This document shows positions 28,013-36,846 of a stretch of DNA of 64,000 nt, in pieces. The position numbers were made by a program, and so were the translations under genes. Position 1 is the first letter of the stretch, and every line of letters starts with the position of its first letter. Origin of the DNA: Candidatus Pelagisphaera phototrophica (GTDB lineage: Bacteria; Verrucomicrobiota; Verrucomicrobiia; Opitutales; Opitutaceae); contig NZ_CP076039.1 of NCBI RefSeq assembly GCF_014529625.1, forward strand, positions 558,001 to 622,000. Reading direction: 5' to 3'. The notes under the pieces were generated by a model. The model ran no database searches. It was not told where the DNA came from and saw nothing but the letters and a program-made list of their open reading frames with translations.

Positions 28013-28370
28013 ATGGGTTCGCAGTCTTGTCTTACTCTCGATTTTGGCTAGTGCGACTACATCAAATATTTTTGCATGTGGTGTAAGGTATTTACGAGAG
28101 TCGTAGTCGAAGAAGTTTCAAAAACCGATTCTCTATCTTCTCGTTACCGCAAACATTGTTTTGTCATCTAACTCGCTCTCTGTTTGTCTGTTTTTAAGAG
28201 AAAGCGGCTATCGCATGGTCGGGAAAAGAGACCTCATGAAAGAATACCCTCGTTTGTTTGTTTTGTTTTTTGCGTGTCCGTTTGTGCCGGCTACGCGTAC
28301 TCGTAGAATTGGCTTAAGCACGTCATTATGGAACAAGGTCATTGCAATACGGAAAACGATTAGACTCAAA
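28013..28370. other. Gene-free leader (358 bases)
   Basis: No gene, tRNA or clear terminator is seen. The frame of the following esterase stays open back to 28161, but the extra 70 codons encode basic, unlikely sequence before a normal signal peptide at 28371. I treat this stretch as an intergenic leader. Confidence 0.5.
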
Positions 28371-29585
28371 ATGCCCGCATTATTTACAAATCTCTCCAAG
28401 CTACTGTTGTTTGTGGTAGCCTTGGCAGGCTTCAGCATTCGGGCCAGCTCTGCTGGACCATGGGATCTGGTTAGTCTATATAAGGTCCCTGTATGGGAAG
28501 AAACGGCCAAAGCGGCAAAGCCTGGCATTAAAGGCGTCTTGTACGATTCGATACAGGTGAATGGCGACCGGGTCCAGGTGTTTGCGTACTATGGTGTGCC
28601 TGAAGGAGAAACCCCGCAGGGTGGATGGCCTGCAGTCGTTTGCGTGCATGGGGGAGGCGGGACTGCGTTTGATGAATGGGTGAAGAAGTGGAACGATCAC
28701 GGCTATGCGGCGATCAGCATGGATCTCGAGGGGCATTATCCGATGCGCGAAACTGAGGACCGGCGAAGCCCTCGCATTCCAACGGAGAACCCAGGGCTGC
28801 GTCGGCTAGGGATCTTTAAGAACTATGACGATCCGATTGGGAAGCAGTGGTACTATCATGCAGTGGCCCAGTCGATCTTGGCCCATTCGCTTATTCGATC
28901 CTTTCCTAAGGTGAATCCAGACAAGACGGGGGTCACCGGTATCAGTTGGGGTGGAACGCTCACGAGTACAATCATGGGCGTGGATGACCGGTTTCAATTT
29001 GCCATACCGGTCTATGGGTGTGGCTTCCTTGCGGACTCGGATGGGAATCAGGGACTGGCGATCAAGCCCGGCCGCTATACGGAGGTCGTAAACCAGTTTT
29101 TCGACGGGTCCGCCTATTTTGAAAACGTGAAGATCCCAACGCTCTGGGTCAATGGGACTAATGATAAGCATTTCCCGATGCCTTCCACTCAGCAATCGGC
29201 TCGTGCGGTTCAAGGCCCCACCACAATGCGTTATGAATTGAGAATGCGACATGGACATGGTCCCGGTTGGGCCCCGGAAGAGATCTATGCTTTTGCGGAT
29301 AGCATTGTTAGAGATGGCACGCCGCTTACTCGATTTGAGGTGCCTGAGCTGGATGGAGATCGGGCATGGGTCGATTTCGAATCAGCGGCCAAGGTGACCG
29401 GAGTGAATGTTTACTTCACTCGGGATGCGGGCCTTTGGCCTGAGCGAGAGTGGGAGGAAGCTCCTGCCAGTCTTTCGGGTTCGACGATTTCCGCGGCAAT
29501 GCCTGAGGGCGCAACCGTCTACTACTTTTCCGCGACCGACGAACGAGGTTTGATGGTCAGCTCAGAAATTGGATTGGTTGAATGA
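28371..29585 (+). CDS. Exported alpha/beta-hydrolase (acetylxylan-esterase / PhoPQ-like)
   Basis: ATG 28371 starts a signal peptide (LSKLLLFVVALAGFSIRASSA). The 404-residue protein is an alpha/beta-hydrolase. It has the oxyanion segment CVHGGGGTAFDEWVKKW, nucleophile S192 in GISWGGT, an acid region near WVNGTNDKHFP and a His-rich MRHGHGPGW near the end of the catalytic domain. A ~90-residue C-terminal beta-sandwich-like tail follows. In PVC genomes such proteins sit among sulfatases and probably remove acetyl or other esters from polysaccharides. Activity and substrate are inferred from fold and neighbours. Confidence 0.78.
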   Translation: MPALFTNLSKLLLFVVALAGFSIRASSAGPWDLVSLYKVPVWEETAKAAKPGIKGVLYDSIQVNGDRVQVFAYYGVPEGETPQGGWPAVVCVHGGGGTAFDEWVKKWNDHGYAAISMDLEGHYPMRETEDRRSPRIPTENPGLRRLGIFKNYDDPIGKQWYYHAVAQSILAHSLIRSFPKVNPDKTGVTGISWGGTLTSTIMGVDDRFQFAIPVYGCGFLADSDGNQGLAIKPGRYTEVVNQFFDGSAYFENVKIPTLWVNGTNDKHFPMPSTQQSARAVQGPTTMRYELRMRHGHGPGWAPEEIYAFADSIVRDGTPLTRFEVPELDGDRAWVDFESAAKVTGVNVYFTRDAGLWPEREWEEAPASLSGSTISAAMPEGATVYYFSATDERGLMVSSEIGLVE

Positions 29586-29689
29586 AGGCTTTGTATCCTA
29601 AGAAAGAGGGAGATCGCCGAGCGCCCGCTACCTAGAGTTCTTTACTCGATAGCATACATCGCTAAGATTGGTTTTTCAATATACACAAT

Positions 29690-30553
29690 ATGAAGAAGAT
29701 ACCCCTCAACGGTTTCCTAGTCGGAGTTTCTCTTTTGATCGGAGCACCAGTTCACGCGGCAGCCGACGAACCGCACGTCGTGCTCATAGCGGGAACGTTG
29801 CATTACTCTCCAGAGCTGACCTTACCTGTTTTTGCCAAGGAGCTGGAGCGCTTCGGTTTTAGAACCACGGTAGTTATGGGAGAAGGGGATCCGGAAAAAA
29901 AGACGGAGAATGTGCTCCCTGGGATTGAAGCCTTGGCAGATGCGGATGCGGCCATTTTTTTCCTGAGATTTCTGAACCTGCCTGATGAAGAGTGGCAGCC
30001 CATCGAAAATTACATAAAGTCCGGCAAACCGGTCATCGGGCTGCGGACCGCTAATCACTCCTTCAAGTTTCCGCAAGGCCACAAACGATTTGAATGGAAT
30101 AATGGATTCGGAAGGAGAGTTATCGGAACGCCCTATATTGTGCACCAATCGAGTGTGACGGATATCAGCGTTGTCGATAAGCACTTGAAGCATCCCATTA
30201 TGACTCATGTTGACACGGCGAACTGGGACTCGTTAGGGACTCTCTATTTAACGCGCCTTCAACCGGGCTGCATTCCTCTGATGTCTGGGACGGGAACGGG
30301 CAAAATGCGGTTGCTAGAGCGGAGTTTTGGAACGACCCTCGTGAACGAAACCGAAGCGGACATTGTCGCTTGGGCGTGGGAAAATGAGTGGGGTGGAAAG
30401 GTATTTGGCTCGACCCTCGGCCATCCGGGTGACTTCGGAGAAGAGGCCTTCACGCGTATGCTGGTCAACAGTGTCTGCTGGGCAGTCGGCAAGCAAATGC
30501 CGAGCGCGGACACGGCAATTAGCACTTGGGACATCAAGAGAGCCGATAAGTAG
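29690..30553 (+). CDS. Exported ThuA-domain protein
   Basis: The 287-residue protein has a signal peptide (LVGVSLLIGAPVHAAA) and the ThuA (trehalose-utilisation-like, glutamine-amidotransferase-like) fold: HVVLIAGTLHYSPE, DAAIFFLRF, GLRTANHSFKF, then a terminal FGSTLGHPGDFGEEAFTRML block. In Verrucomicrobia and Planctomycetes ThuA proteins accompany sugar dehydrogenases and heme proteins. Recent work links some ThuA proteins to 3-keto-glycoside metabolism, but this member cannot be assigned. It ends seven bases before the SGNH gene. Confidence 0.85.
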   Translation: MKKIPLNGFLVGVSLLIGAPVHAAADEPHVVLIAGTLHYSPELTLPVFAKELERFGFRTTVVMGEGDPEKKTENVLPGIEALADADAAIFFLRFLNLPDEEWQPIENYIKSGKPVIGLRTANHSFKFPQGHKRFEWNNGFGRRVIGTPYIVHQSSVTDISVVDKHLKHPIMTHVDTANWDSLGTLYLTRLQPGCIPLMSGTGTGKMRLLERSFGTTLVNETEADIVAWAWENEWGGKVFGSTLGHPGDFGEEAFTRMLVNSVCWAVGKQMPSADTAISTWDIKRADK

Positions 30554-30560
30554 ACAAGAG

Positions 30561-31805
30561 ATGAATACACGTACAATCGCACGGTTTCTTTTTTCCTTTG
30601 GCTGTCTCCTGGGATTGGCGAAGGCGGACTCTCCCCTGCTGCCTGGGATCCGCATCGCTATTGTGGGCAATACCTTTGCCGATCAGCTTCGCTCCCACGG
30701 ATACTTGGAGACACTTCTATTACAGCATTGGCGGGAAGAGCCAGTTTCGATTCGGAACTTGGGCTGGGCGGGTGACATGCTCTCGGCCCGCGATCGGCCC
30801 ACCAATTTTCCGACCGAGGAGTCTACCTTGCGGGATCATCAAACCGATGTAATCATCGCCTGTTTTGGGATGGGGGAGTCCTTCGAGGGAGAGGCGGGTA
30901 TCGAGAATTTCAAGTCAGACCTGAAGGCGTTCATCGCGTCTCATAGGGGGAAGCGGTACAATGGCGAATCGGAGGTACGTCTGATTCTAGTTTCCCCGAT
31001 TGCTTACGAGAACCTTGGAGAGTTGACCCCAAAGCTTGTTGAGAGAAACCGTGATTTGCAATTGTACACAGAGTCCATGCGCTCTGTGGCAGCGGCGAAG
31101 AACGTTCCTTTTGTGGATCTGTATGGGCCTACGAGCACAATGATGTCTGAACCTGATGCGATTCCCCTGACTACAAACGGCATTCATTTGAGTGAATATG
31201 GGTACTGGGTGGTCTCGCGTGCTCTTTATGAAGGGTTCTTTGAAAATGAAAGCGTGCCCAGTGGACGGCCCTGGTGGCTCACCATCGATGCCAAAACGCA
31301 AAAGGGTGATGGGATTGGGCTTTCTCTTTCAGATCTATCCTCGAACCGTCGCGAGCTCAGTTTTAGAGTAACGGAGGAAACAAGCCCGTCATTACCACCT
31401 CCGACGCAACGTGAATTGCCAGCTAGTCTGAACTCGAGGCGGGATACGGTGGTTGTTAAAAACCTGCAGCCGGGGAAATACGTGCTTATGATTGGTGGCG
31501 AACGTGTGGCATCCGCTAGCCAAGATGAATGGGCGAAAGGAGTGGCGATGGATTCTTCACCGGCTCATCGCGATGGCGAAATATTTCGCCAAGCAGTTAA
31601 AGATAAAAACCTTCAGTTCACCTATAGTTGGAAAGCTCTCAACCAAGTCCATATCGTGGGCGAACGACGTAATTCGCCTAGTGGACAGGCCTTGCCTGCG
31701 GAGATCCTGGCTTTCAAGGAGCTAGCGGACCAGAAAGACGTCGCTCTTGAGGGAGGTATTGAGCTCAAGACTCGCGAGTGGCGTTTAATTCCGGATACAA
31801 ACTGA
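30561..31805 (+). CDS. Exported SGNH-fold protein with non-canonical catalytic blocks
   Basis: ATG 30561 gives a signal peptide (IARFLFSFGCLLGLAKA); the longer frame back to 30363 overlaps the ThuA gene and is unlikely. The 414-residue protein follows the SGNH pattern (IRIAIVGNTFADQL, IRNLGWAGD, IIACFGMGESFEG, TNGIHLSEYGY). The catalytic Ser of block I is replaced (GNTFA instead of GDS), and the Asp three residues before the block V His is Asn. PVC proteins of this type commonly precede the heme-binding CxxCH protein, as here. It may be a binding rather than hydrolytic protein. Confidence 0.75.
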   Translation: MNTRTIARFLFSFGCLLGLAKADSPLLPGIRIAIVGNTFADQLRSHGYLETLLLQHWREEPVSIRNLGWAGDMLSARDRPTNFPTEESTLRDHQTDVIIACFGMGESFEGEAGIENFKSDLKAFIASHRGKRYNGESEVRLILVSPIAYENLGELTPKLVERNRDLQLYTESMRSVAAAKNVPFVDLYGPTSTMMSEPDAIPLTTNGIHLSEYGYWVVSRALYEGFFENESVPSGRPWWLTIDAKTQKGDGIGLSLSDLSSNRRELSFRVTEETSPSLPPPTQRELPASLNSRRDTVVVKNLQPGKYVLMIGGERVASASQDEWAKGVAMDSSPAHRDGEIFRQAVKDKNLQFTYSWKALNQVHIVGERRNSPSGQALPAEILAFKELADQKDVALEGGIELKTREWRLIPDTN

Positions 31806-31838
31806 GGGTATGTGCATGAACTTGATCGAGCATTGTCT

Positions 31839-31932
31839 GAACCCCACGCCGCTTTGCGACGTGGCTATGCGAGGGACTAGTATGGATATCCTCCTTCCCG
31901 AACCCCACGCCCGTTGCGACATAGCCACGTCG
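31839..31932. repeat. Compound direct and inverted repeat upstream of the heme-protein gene
   Basis: A 22-base unit gaaccccacgccgctttgcgac (shown here as 31839-31860) recurs with small changes at 31900-31920. In addition cgacgtggctat (31857-31868) is perfectly inverted as atagccacgtcg (31921-31932). The two 12-base arms are 52 bases apart. It lies in the 194-base gap before the next gene and could be a small palindromic mobile repeat or a regulatory element. Confidence 0.65.
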
Positions 31933-31999
31933 AGTTCAGCTCGTAGAGCTAGGCCAGCCATTCGGCTTGGAATCTGCAAATAAAGATAACTCAAATTTT

Positions 32000-34900
32000 A
32001 TGAAACGCCTTCTAGTTATATCTGTTTTACTCTCTTTTTTATCGATTCCCTTGTCGGGCCAGGACGCGAGCGGCATCAGGACGGCAAACCTTCAAGGTGC
32101 CGACTTGGATTTGATGAACAATCATGACCCTGCATCAGAGCTCGAGAATTTCGAATTACTACCGGGGTACGAAGCCAACCTCTTTGCGGCGGATCCCATG
32201 TTGGCCAATCCTATCCACATGGTATGGGACTCGAGGGGCCGACTGTGGGTGGCCTGTTCCTGGGCCTATCCCCAGATCAAGCCGGGTGATATCGCGAATG
32301 ACAAAATCATCATTCTTGAGGATACGGACAACGATGGAGTCGCGGACAAGTCGACCGTGTTTGCCGATGGTCTCTACCTGCCAACGGGAATCGAACTGGC
32401 GAATGGAGGTTGTTTTGTGGGTCAGTCTCCAGATGTGTTGTTTTTGAAGGACACCGATGGCGATGACGTGGCTGATGTGAGACAGTTAGCGCTAACAGGA
32501 TTCGGAATTGAGGACAACCACCACTCGATCAGCGCCTGGCGGCGCGGTCCGGGCGGGTGGATTTACTTCCAGGAAGGCATCTTTCTCCACACTCAAGTCG
32601 AAACCCAACATGGGGTCGTGCGCAATTTCAATGGCGGGGTCTACCAATATAATCCGCGCACGCATGAATTGAGAATGTTCTGTCGGGGGACGGGTGGAAA
32701 TCCCTGGGGACATGTATTTGATTATTGGGGCCAGTCGTTCATGGTTAACAATCCGCGTATCATGTATCTGACCCCAGGCACGGGCTCTTCGAATGAGCCT
32801 TCCCGTATCCCACCGCTCATAACGACGGAGAAGCAATGCGGTGGGGATATTGTGACCGGTACCCATCTTCCCGATGAAATCCAAGGACAGCTTTTGACGG
32901 GGCGTTTTAAAAGCCGGGCAGTGGTGCGTTACGAGTTTATCGATGATGGTGCGGGTTTTAGCGCCAATGTTCTTGAGCCGCTGATTAAGTCAAAACACCC
33001 TAACTTCAGACCAGTAGACACAAAGATAGGTCCCGATGGAGCAATCTACATTGCCGATTGGTACAACTCGATCATCAATCACGCTCAGCATGACTTTCGA
33101 GATCCACGCCGTGACCACGACCATGGTCGCATATGGCGGATTACTTACAAAGATCGCCCACTTGTAAAGAAGCCCCAACTGGTGGGAATACCTGTTCACA
33201 GGCTAGTGGATCACCTTAGTAGCCCGGAAGGCTGGACGCGGCATCAGGCTCGAAAGGAATTGAGCGAGCGAAATCCTGATGAAGTACTGGCTGCGGTAGA
33301 GAGTTGGGTCGAAGCCTTGGACACCAAAGAGAATCAATACGATCATCATCTGGTTGAAGCGATGTGGGCCTGCCAAAATGTGGAACGGGTTAGCGAACCT
33401 ATATTAAGTAGAGTTTTGTCATCAAAGAATGGACACGCCCGTACAGCGGGAGCCCGCGTGATCCGTTACTGGCAGGACGAGCTATCGGATCCAGTGGGAA
33501 TGATTGGCCAGCTAGCGAGGGACAGCTTCCCACGCACCCGTATGGAAGCGATCTTGTCAGCGGGATTCATTCCACAGGCTGAGGCGGCCCCTGCCGCCCT
33601 AATGGCATTGGATCGTGATCGTGATCGATTTATTAATGCGACCCTTCCCTCAACGATGAAAGGGCTCGAAAAGTATTGGGTTCCTGCTCTCGAAAAAGAT
33701 GCCTTGGATTTTGCCAAGCCCGCTCATCGCGAGTATGCAGAGCAGTTCGCCGGGATAGGAATTGACAAACGCTTGATCGCTTTAATGGGTGATCCGACTC
33801 CGACTCCGGCGGAAATAGCGGCGGTCAAGAAGCAATTTGTATCTACTCCAAGTTCGAAGCTTGTCCGGCTTGTGGTCAATGCCGTAGGGAAGAATGCAGT
33901 GCAATCGGATGCGGTTTCGATAGATATTCTAGATGGTTTGAGGCAGGTGGGTGAAAGGACTGTGCTGGAAACTTCTCGAAACTTCGCTACCCTGATACCC
34001 GCTCTTTCCCATTCGAATGATGACGTCGTGGTACAGGTGGTGGCGAGTTTGGGATCATGGCAAGTGCTATCGGCCGGTCCCGAGTTGCTTGGCATTCTTA
34101 AGGATAGTGGAAGAGCTCCAGATGTCCGGAAGGCAGCAGCGATAGCCTTAGGGAAACTGAGGCAAACGAAGTATGTAAATGCAATAAAGTCTCTCGCGAC
34201 ATTGAGCGACATTACCACGCGGTATCATGCAGTCACGGGTTTAGTCGCTGGTGATCTTGAAGAAGCGAAAGTGATGGTTGGGGATGTCTTGATTCAGGAA
34301 CCGCTCGATGCGGATCCGGTAGCTTTGGTCTCCGAGTTTACGAAAATTAGAAGAGGGGACGCTGTGCTTGCGGACTTGCTTGAAAACGTTCCCATCCATC
34401 CGGAGGTGAAAAGGAGCGTATCGACTTACCACCGACAGACCGGTCAGCTTCCCAAAAGACTGGTCAAGCTATTCAGCGATAGTCACCAGGATTCCTTGAG
34501 CCTCGCTCTAATGAGTGAAGATAGAGATGAACTTGCCCTCGATGTGAATCGCTTGGGCGATGCGGTAAGAGGGGAGATGATCTTTCGTCGAGCATCGCTC
34601 GCTTGCACGAGTTGTCACGGCATCGGATCCGTGGGGCCAACGATTGGGCCGAATCTGGTAGCGGTGGGGACAGCGGCCTCTGCGAGTTATATGATCGAGT
34701 CCATTCTAGAGCCCAACGCCTCGATTGCGGAGCACTATGAAAACATGCTGTTTACCATGACGGACAACAAGGTTCGCATGGGAGTCATCGCCTATCAGGA
34801 TGAAAGCGAAGTTATTATACAGGACTCTGCTCTGGGAAAGGAAGTGAAGCTCCCAGTAGGAAAAATCCGATCGAAACAAAGTGTGCCCTCGCTTATGCCT

Positions 34901-35389
34901 GCGGGGCTTGCGGATCAATTGAAGGGTCGGGACGAGTTCCTCGATCTCGCCAAGTTCCTGTCGGTCCTTGGAAACCCGGGCCCGTTTCAGAATGACGAGA
35001 GACCCTTCATACGGAAGTGGCGTGTGGCGGCAGCCGAAGGAGCCGAACCGCCGATTGAAGGCGAGCTTTGGAAACCCGCCTACAGCAAAGTCAGTGGCGA
35101 GCTGCCTTTCGCTGATTTCAATTTGGGGAAACGTGTTTTCGTCAGAGGCTTTGTGGAGGTGCAAACTCCGGGCCCGGTTTTCTTGGACATCAACCATCGC
35201 GATGGACTAGAGCTCTGGATCGATGGCGAGGCGGTGCCCGACCCTTCAAAGCCCATCGATTTGAGCAAAGGGAGGAAGGAGATTACTTTTGCGTTCGACC
35301 CATCGAAAAGGGGAAAGAAGGGCTTGAGTGTGCTTTTTGGTACTCAGTCGGGGTCACCCACCAAATTTAAAGTTGAGGGTGGGATATGA
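32000..35389 (+). CDS. PVC-type heme-binding CxxCH protein / membrane-bound dehydrogenase-like
   Basis: ATG 32000 starts a signal peptide (LLVISVLLSFLSIPLSG). This 1129-residue protein has the architecture found almost only in the PVC superphylum. An N-terminal propeller-like dehydrogenase domain (about residues 50-430) contains calcium-loop repeats such as DTDNDGVADKS and KDTDGDDVADV, and IADWYNSIINHAQHDFRDP. An alpha-helical HEAT-like region follows (about 430-830), then a c-type cytochrome module with CTSCHG (C869, C872, H873) and later Met ligand candidates, and a small beta domain. It probably oxidises a sugar or polyol in the periplasm and passes electrons to its heme. It likely works with the SGNH and ThuA neighbours. 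Confidence 0.88.
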   Translation: MKRLLVISVLLSFLSIPLSGQDASGIRTANLQGADLDLMNNHDPASELENFELLPGYEANLFAADPMLANPIHMVWDSRGRLWVACSWAYPQIKPGDIANDKIIILEDTDNDGVADKSTVFADGLYLPTGIELANGGCFVGQSPDVLFLKDTDGDDVADVRQLALTGFGIEDNHHSISAWRRGPGGWIYFQEGIFLHTQVETQHGVVRNFNGGVYQYNPRTHELRMFCRGTGGNPWGHVFDYWGQSFMVNNPRIMYLTPGTGSSNEPSRIPPLITTEKQCGGDIVTGTHLPDEIQGQLLTGRFKSRAVVRYEFIDDGAGFSANVLEPLIKSKHPNFRPVDTKIGPDGAIYIADWYNSIINHAQHDFRDPRRDHDHGRIWRITYKDRPLVKKPQLVGIPVHRLVDHLSSPEGWTRHQARKELSERNPDEVLAAVESWVEALDTKENQYDHHLVEAMWACQNVERVSEPILSRVLSSKNGHARTAGARVIRYWQDELSDPVGMIGQLARDSFPRTRMEAILSAGFIPQAEAAPAALMALDRDRDRFINATLPSTMKGLEKYWVPALEKDALDFAKPAHREYAEQFAGIGIDKRLIALMGDPTPTPAEIAAVKKQFVSTPSSKLVRLVVNAVGKNAVQSDAVSIDILDGLRQVGERTVLETSRNFATLIPALSHSNDDVVVQVVASLGSWQVLSAGPELLGILKDSGRAPDVRKAAAIALGKLRQTKYVNAIKSLATLSDITTRYHAVTGLVAGDLEEAKVMVGDVLIQEPLDADPVALVSEFTKIRRGDAVLADLLENVPIHPEVKRSVSTYHRQTGQLPKRLVKLFSDSHQDSLSLALMSEDRDELALDVNRLGDAVRGEMIFRRASLACTSCHGIGSVGPTIGPNLVAVGTAASASYMIESILEPNASIAEHYENMLFTMTDNKVRMGVIAYQDESEVIIQDSALGKEVKLPVGKIRSKQSVPSLMPAGLADQLKGRDEFLDLAKFLSVLGNPGPFQNDERPFIRKWRVAAAEGAEPPIEGELWKPAYSKVSGELPFADFNLGKRVFVRGFVEVQTPGPVFLDINHRDGLELWIDGEAVPDPSKPIDLSKGRKEITFAFDPSKRGKKGLSVLFGTQSGSPTKFKVEGGI

Positions 35390-35411
35390 TTCATATCGGG
35401 GAGGTACTCAA

Positions 35412-36842
35412 ATGAACCGAGAACCCGAGAGCATTGGGAACTTTCTTCTTATTATGAAATTGAAATCGACCTTCTTTTGCCTGGCTTTGCTATCCTTTGT
35501 TCCACTACGCGGTGACGACCGTGCCAACATTCTTTTTATTTTTGCGGATGATTGGGGATGGGGAGATTTGAGCTGCCATGGACATCCTTACGTGAAGACG
35601 CCGAATATCGATCGTCTTGCAGCGGAAGGAACCGATTTCCATCGATTTACGGTAGCGAGTGGCGTTTGCTCGCCGAGTCGGACAGCGGTGATGACGGGCC
35701 ACTTCCCCGCGCGGTACAATATTGATGGCCACTTTGCTTGGGTGCCGAGCAATGCGAAGCGCAACATGCCGGACTGGTTGAGTCTAGATGTACCTTTGCT
35801 CCCAAGGTTGCTACAGCAAAGCGGATACGCAACCGCGCACTATGGGAAATGGCATCTGGCGAACAATATGATTCCCGACTCTCCCTTGCCTAGCGAGTAT
35901 GGGTACGACGAATACGGTGCCTTTAACTGCGCGGGAGAGCAGATTCCCGTGCACGAGGATTCCCAGCGAGCTAGCGCATTTATCGAAAAATCGGCGAAGG
36001 CAGGAAAACCTTTCTTTATAAACCTTTGGCTGCATGAGCCGCACACGCCTTTTCATACCGTTCCTAAATACGAGTGGCGATTTCGCGAGATGGAGAGCGA
36101 GGAGGATCGAATTTACGCTTCTGTCCTTTCTCATGCGGATGATCGAATTGGAGAAATTCTGGATACACTTGACAATCTAGGCCTGACAGACAACACGCTC
36201 GTGATATTCAGTTCTGATAACGGACCTGCGAGAGCCTCTGGTCCCACCGAGCTCAAGTTGATGTACGATACGGCAACCGGAGCGGGATGGGGAATTGCGG
36301 CTGCCAAGGGAATAACGGGAGGCCGAAAGGGCTACAAGAGCGCCTTGTTCCAAGGGGGTATCAATGTTCCCTTCATTGTTCGTTGGCCGGGCAAGGTTGG
36401 GGACGGAGAAATCGATGATCGGTCGCTGATTTCGGCGGTGGATCTACTGCCAACCTTTTGCGAAATTGCAGGGGTTAAATTGCCAGCCAGCTATGTGCCG
36501 GATGGCGTTAGCCAAGTTGAGGCCCTAAAAGGGAAAAGTTCAAGAATAAGGGAGAAGCCGCTGTACTGGAAAATGGGTTCGGCTTGGCCCATCCCCGAGA
36601 GCCGGCCTTATCACTGGGTGTCCTATGCCATCGTGGACCAAAAGTGGAAGCTTATGGCGAACCAGGATTTGGATTATTTCGAACTATATGATATTGTGGA
36701 AGACCCTTTCGAGAAGGTCGATCGCGCTAAGGGAGAACCCGAAGTGATAAAACAACTACTTGGTAAAGTAAATCGTTGGAAAGCGACCCTTTCAGAAAAG
36801 CCAACTGGCAACGTCTTTTCGGAAGAGAGGAAACAATTGTAA
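35412..36842 (+). CDS. Exported Cys-type sulfatase (family S1)
   Basis: I start at ATG 35412 because a strong ribosome site ggggagg lies eight bases upstream. ATG 35454 would give a shorter, more usual signal peptide (MKLKSTFFCLALLSFVPLRG) and is a real alternative. The 476-residue enzyme has FADDWGWGDLSCHGHPYVKTPN, formylglycine site C86 in GVCSPSRTAVMTG, GKWHLA and FSSDNGPA. It belongs to the arylsulfatase A-like group. It starts 22 bases after the heme-protein gene and converges on the next sulfatase with only a four-base gap. Confidence 0.92.
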   Translation: MNREPESIGNFLLIMKLKSTFFCLALLSFVPLRGDDRANILFIFADDWGWGDLSCHGHPYVKTPNIDRLAAEGTDFHRFTVASGVCSPSRTAVMTGHFPARYNIDGHFAWVPSNAKRNMPDWLSLDVPLLPRLLQQSGYATAHYGKWHLANNMIPDSPLPSEYGYDEYGAFNCAGEQIPVHEDSQRASAFIEKSAKAGKPFFINLWLHEPHTPFHTVPKYEWRFREMESEEDRIYASVLSHADDRIGEILDTLDNLGLTDNTLVIFSSDNGPARASGPTELKLMYDTATGAGWGIAAAKGITGGRKGYKSALFQGGINVPFIVRWPGKVGDGEIDDRSLISAVDLLPTFCEIAGVKLPASYVPDGVSQVEALKGKSSRIREKPLYWKMGSAWPIPESRPYHWVSYAIVDQKWKLMANQDLDYFELYDIVEDPFEKVDRAKGEPEVIKQLLGKVNRWKATLSEKPTGNVFSEERKQL

Positions 36843-36846
36843 AGGG

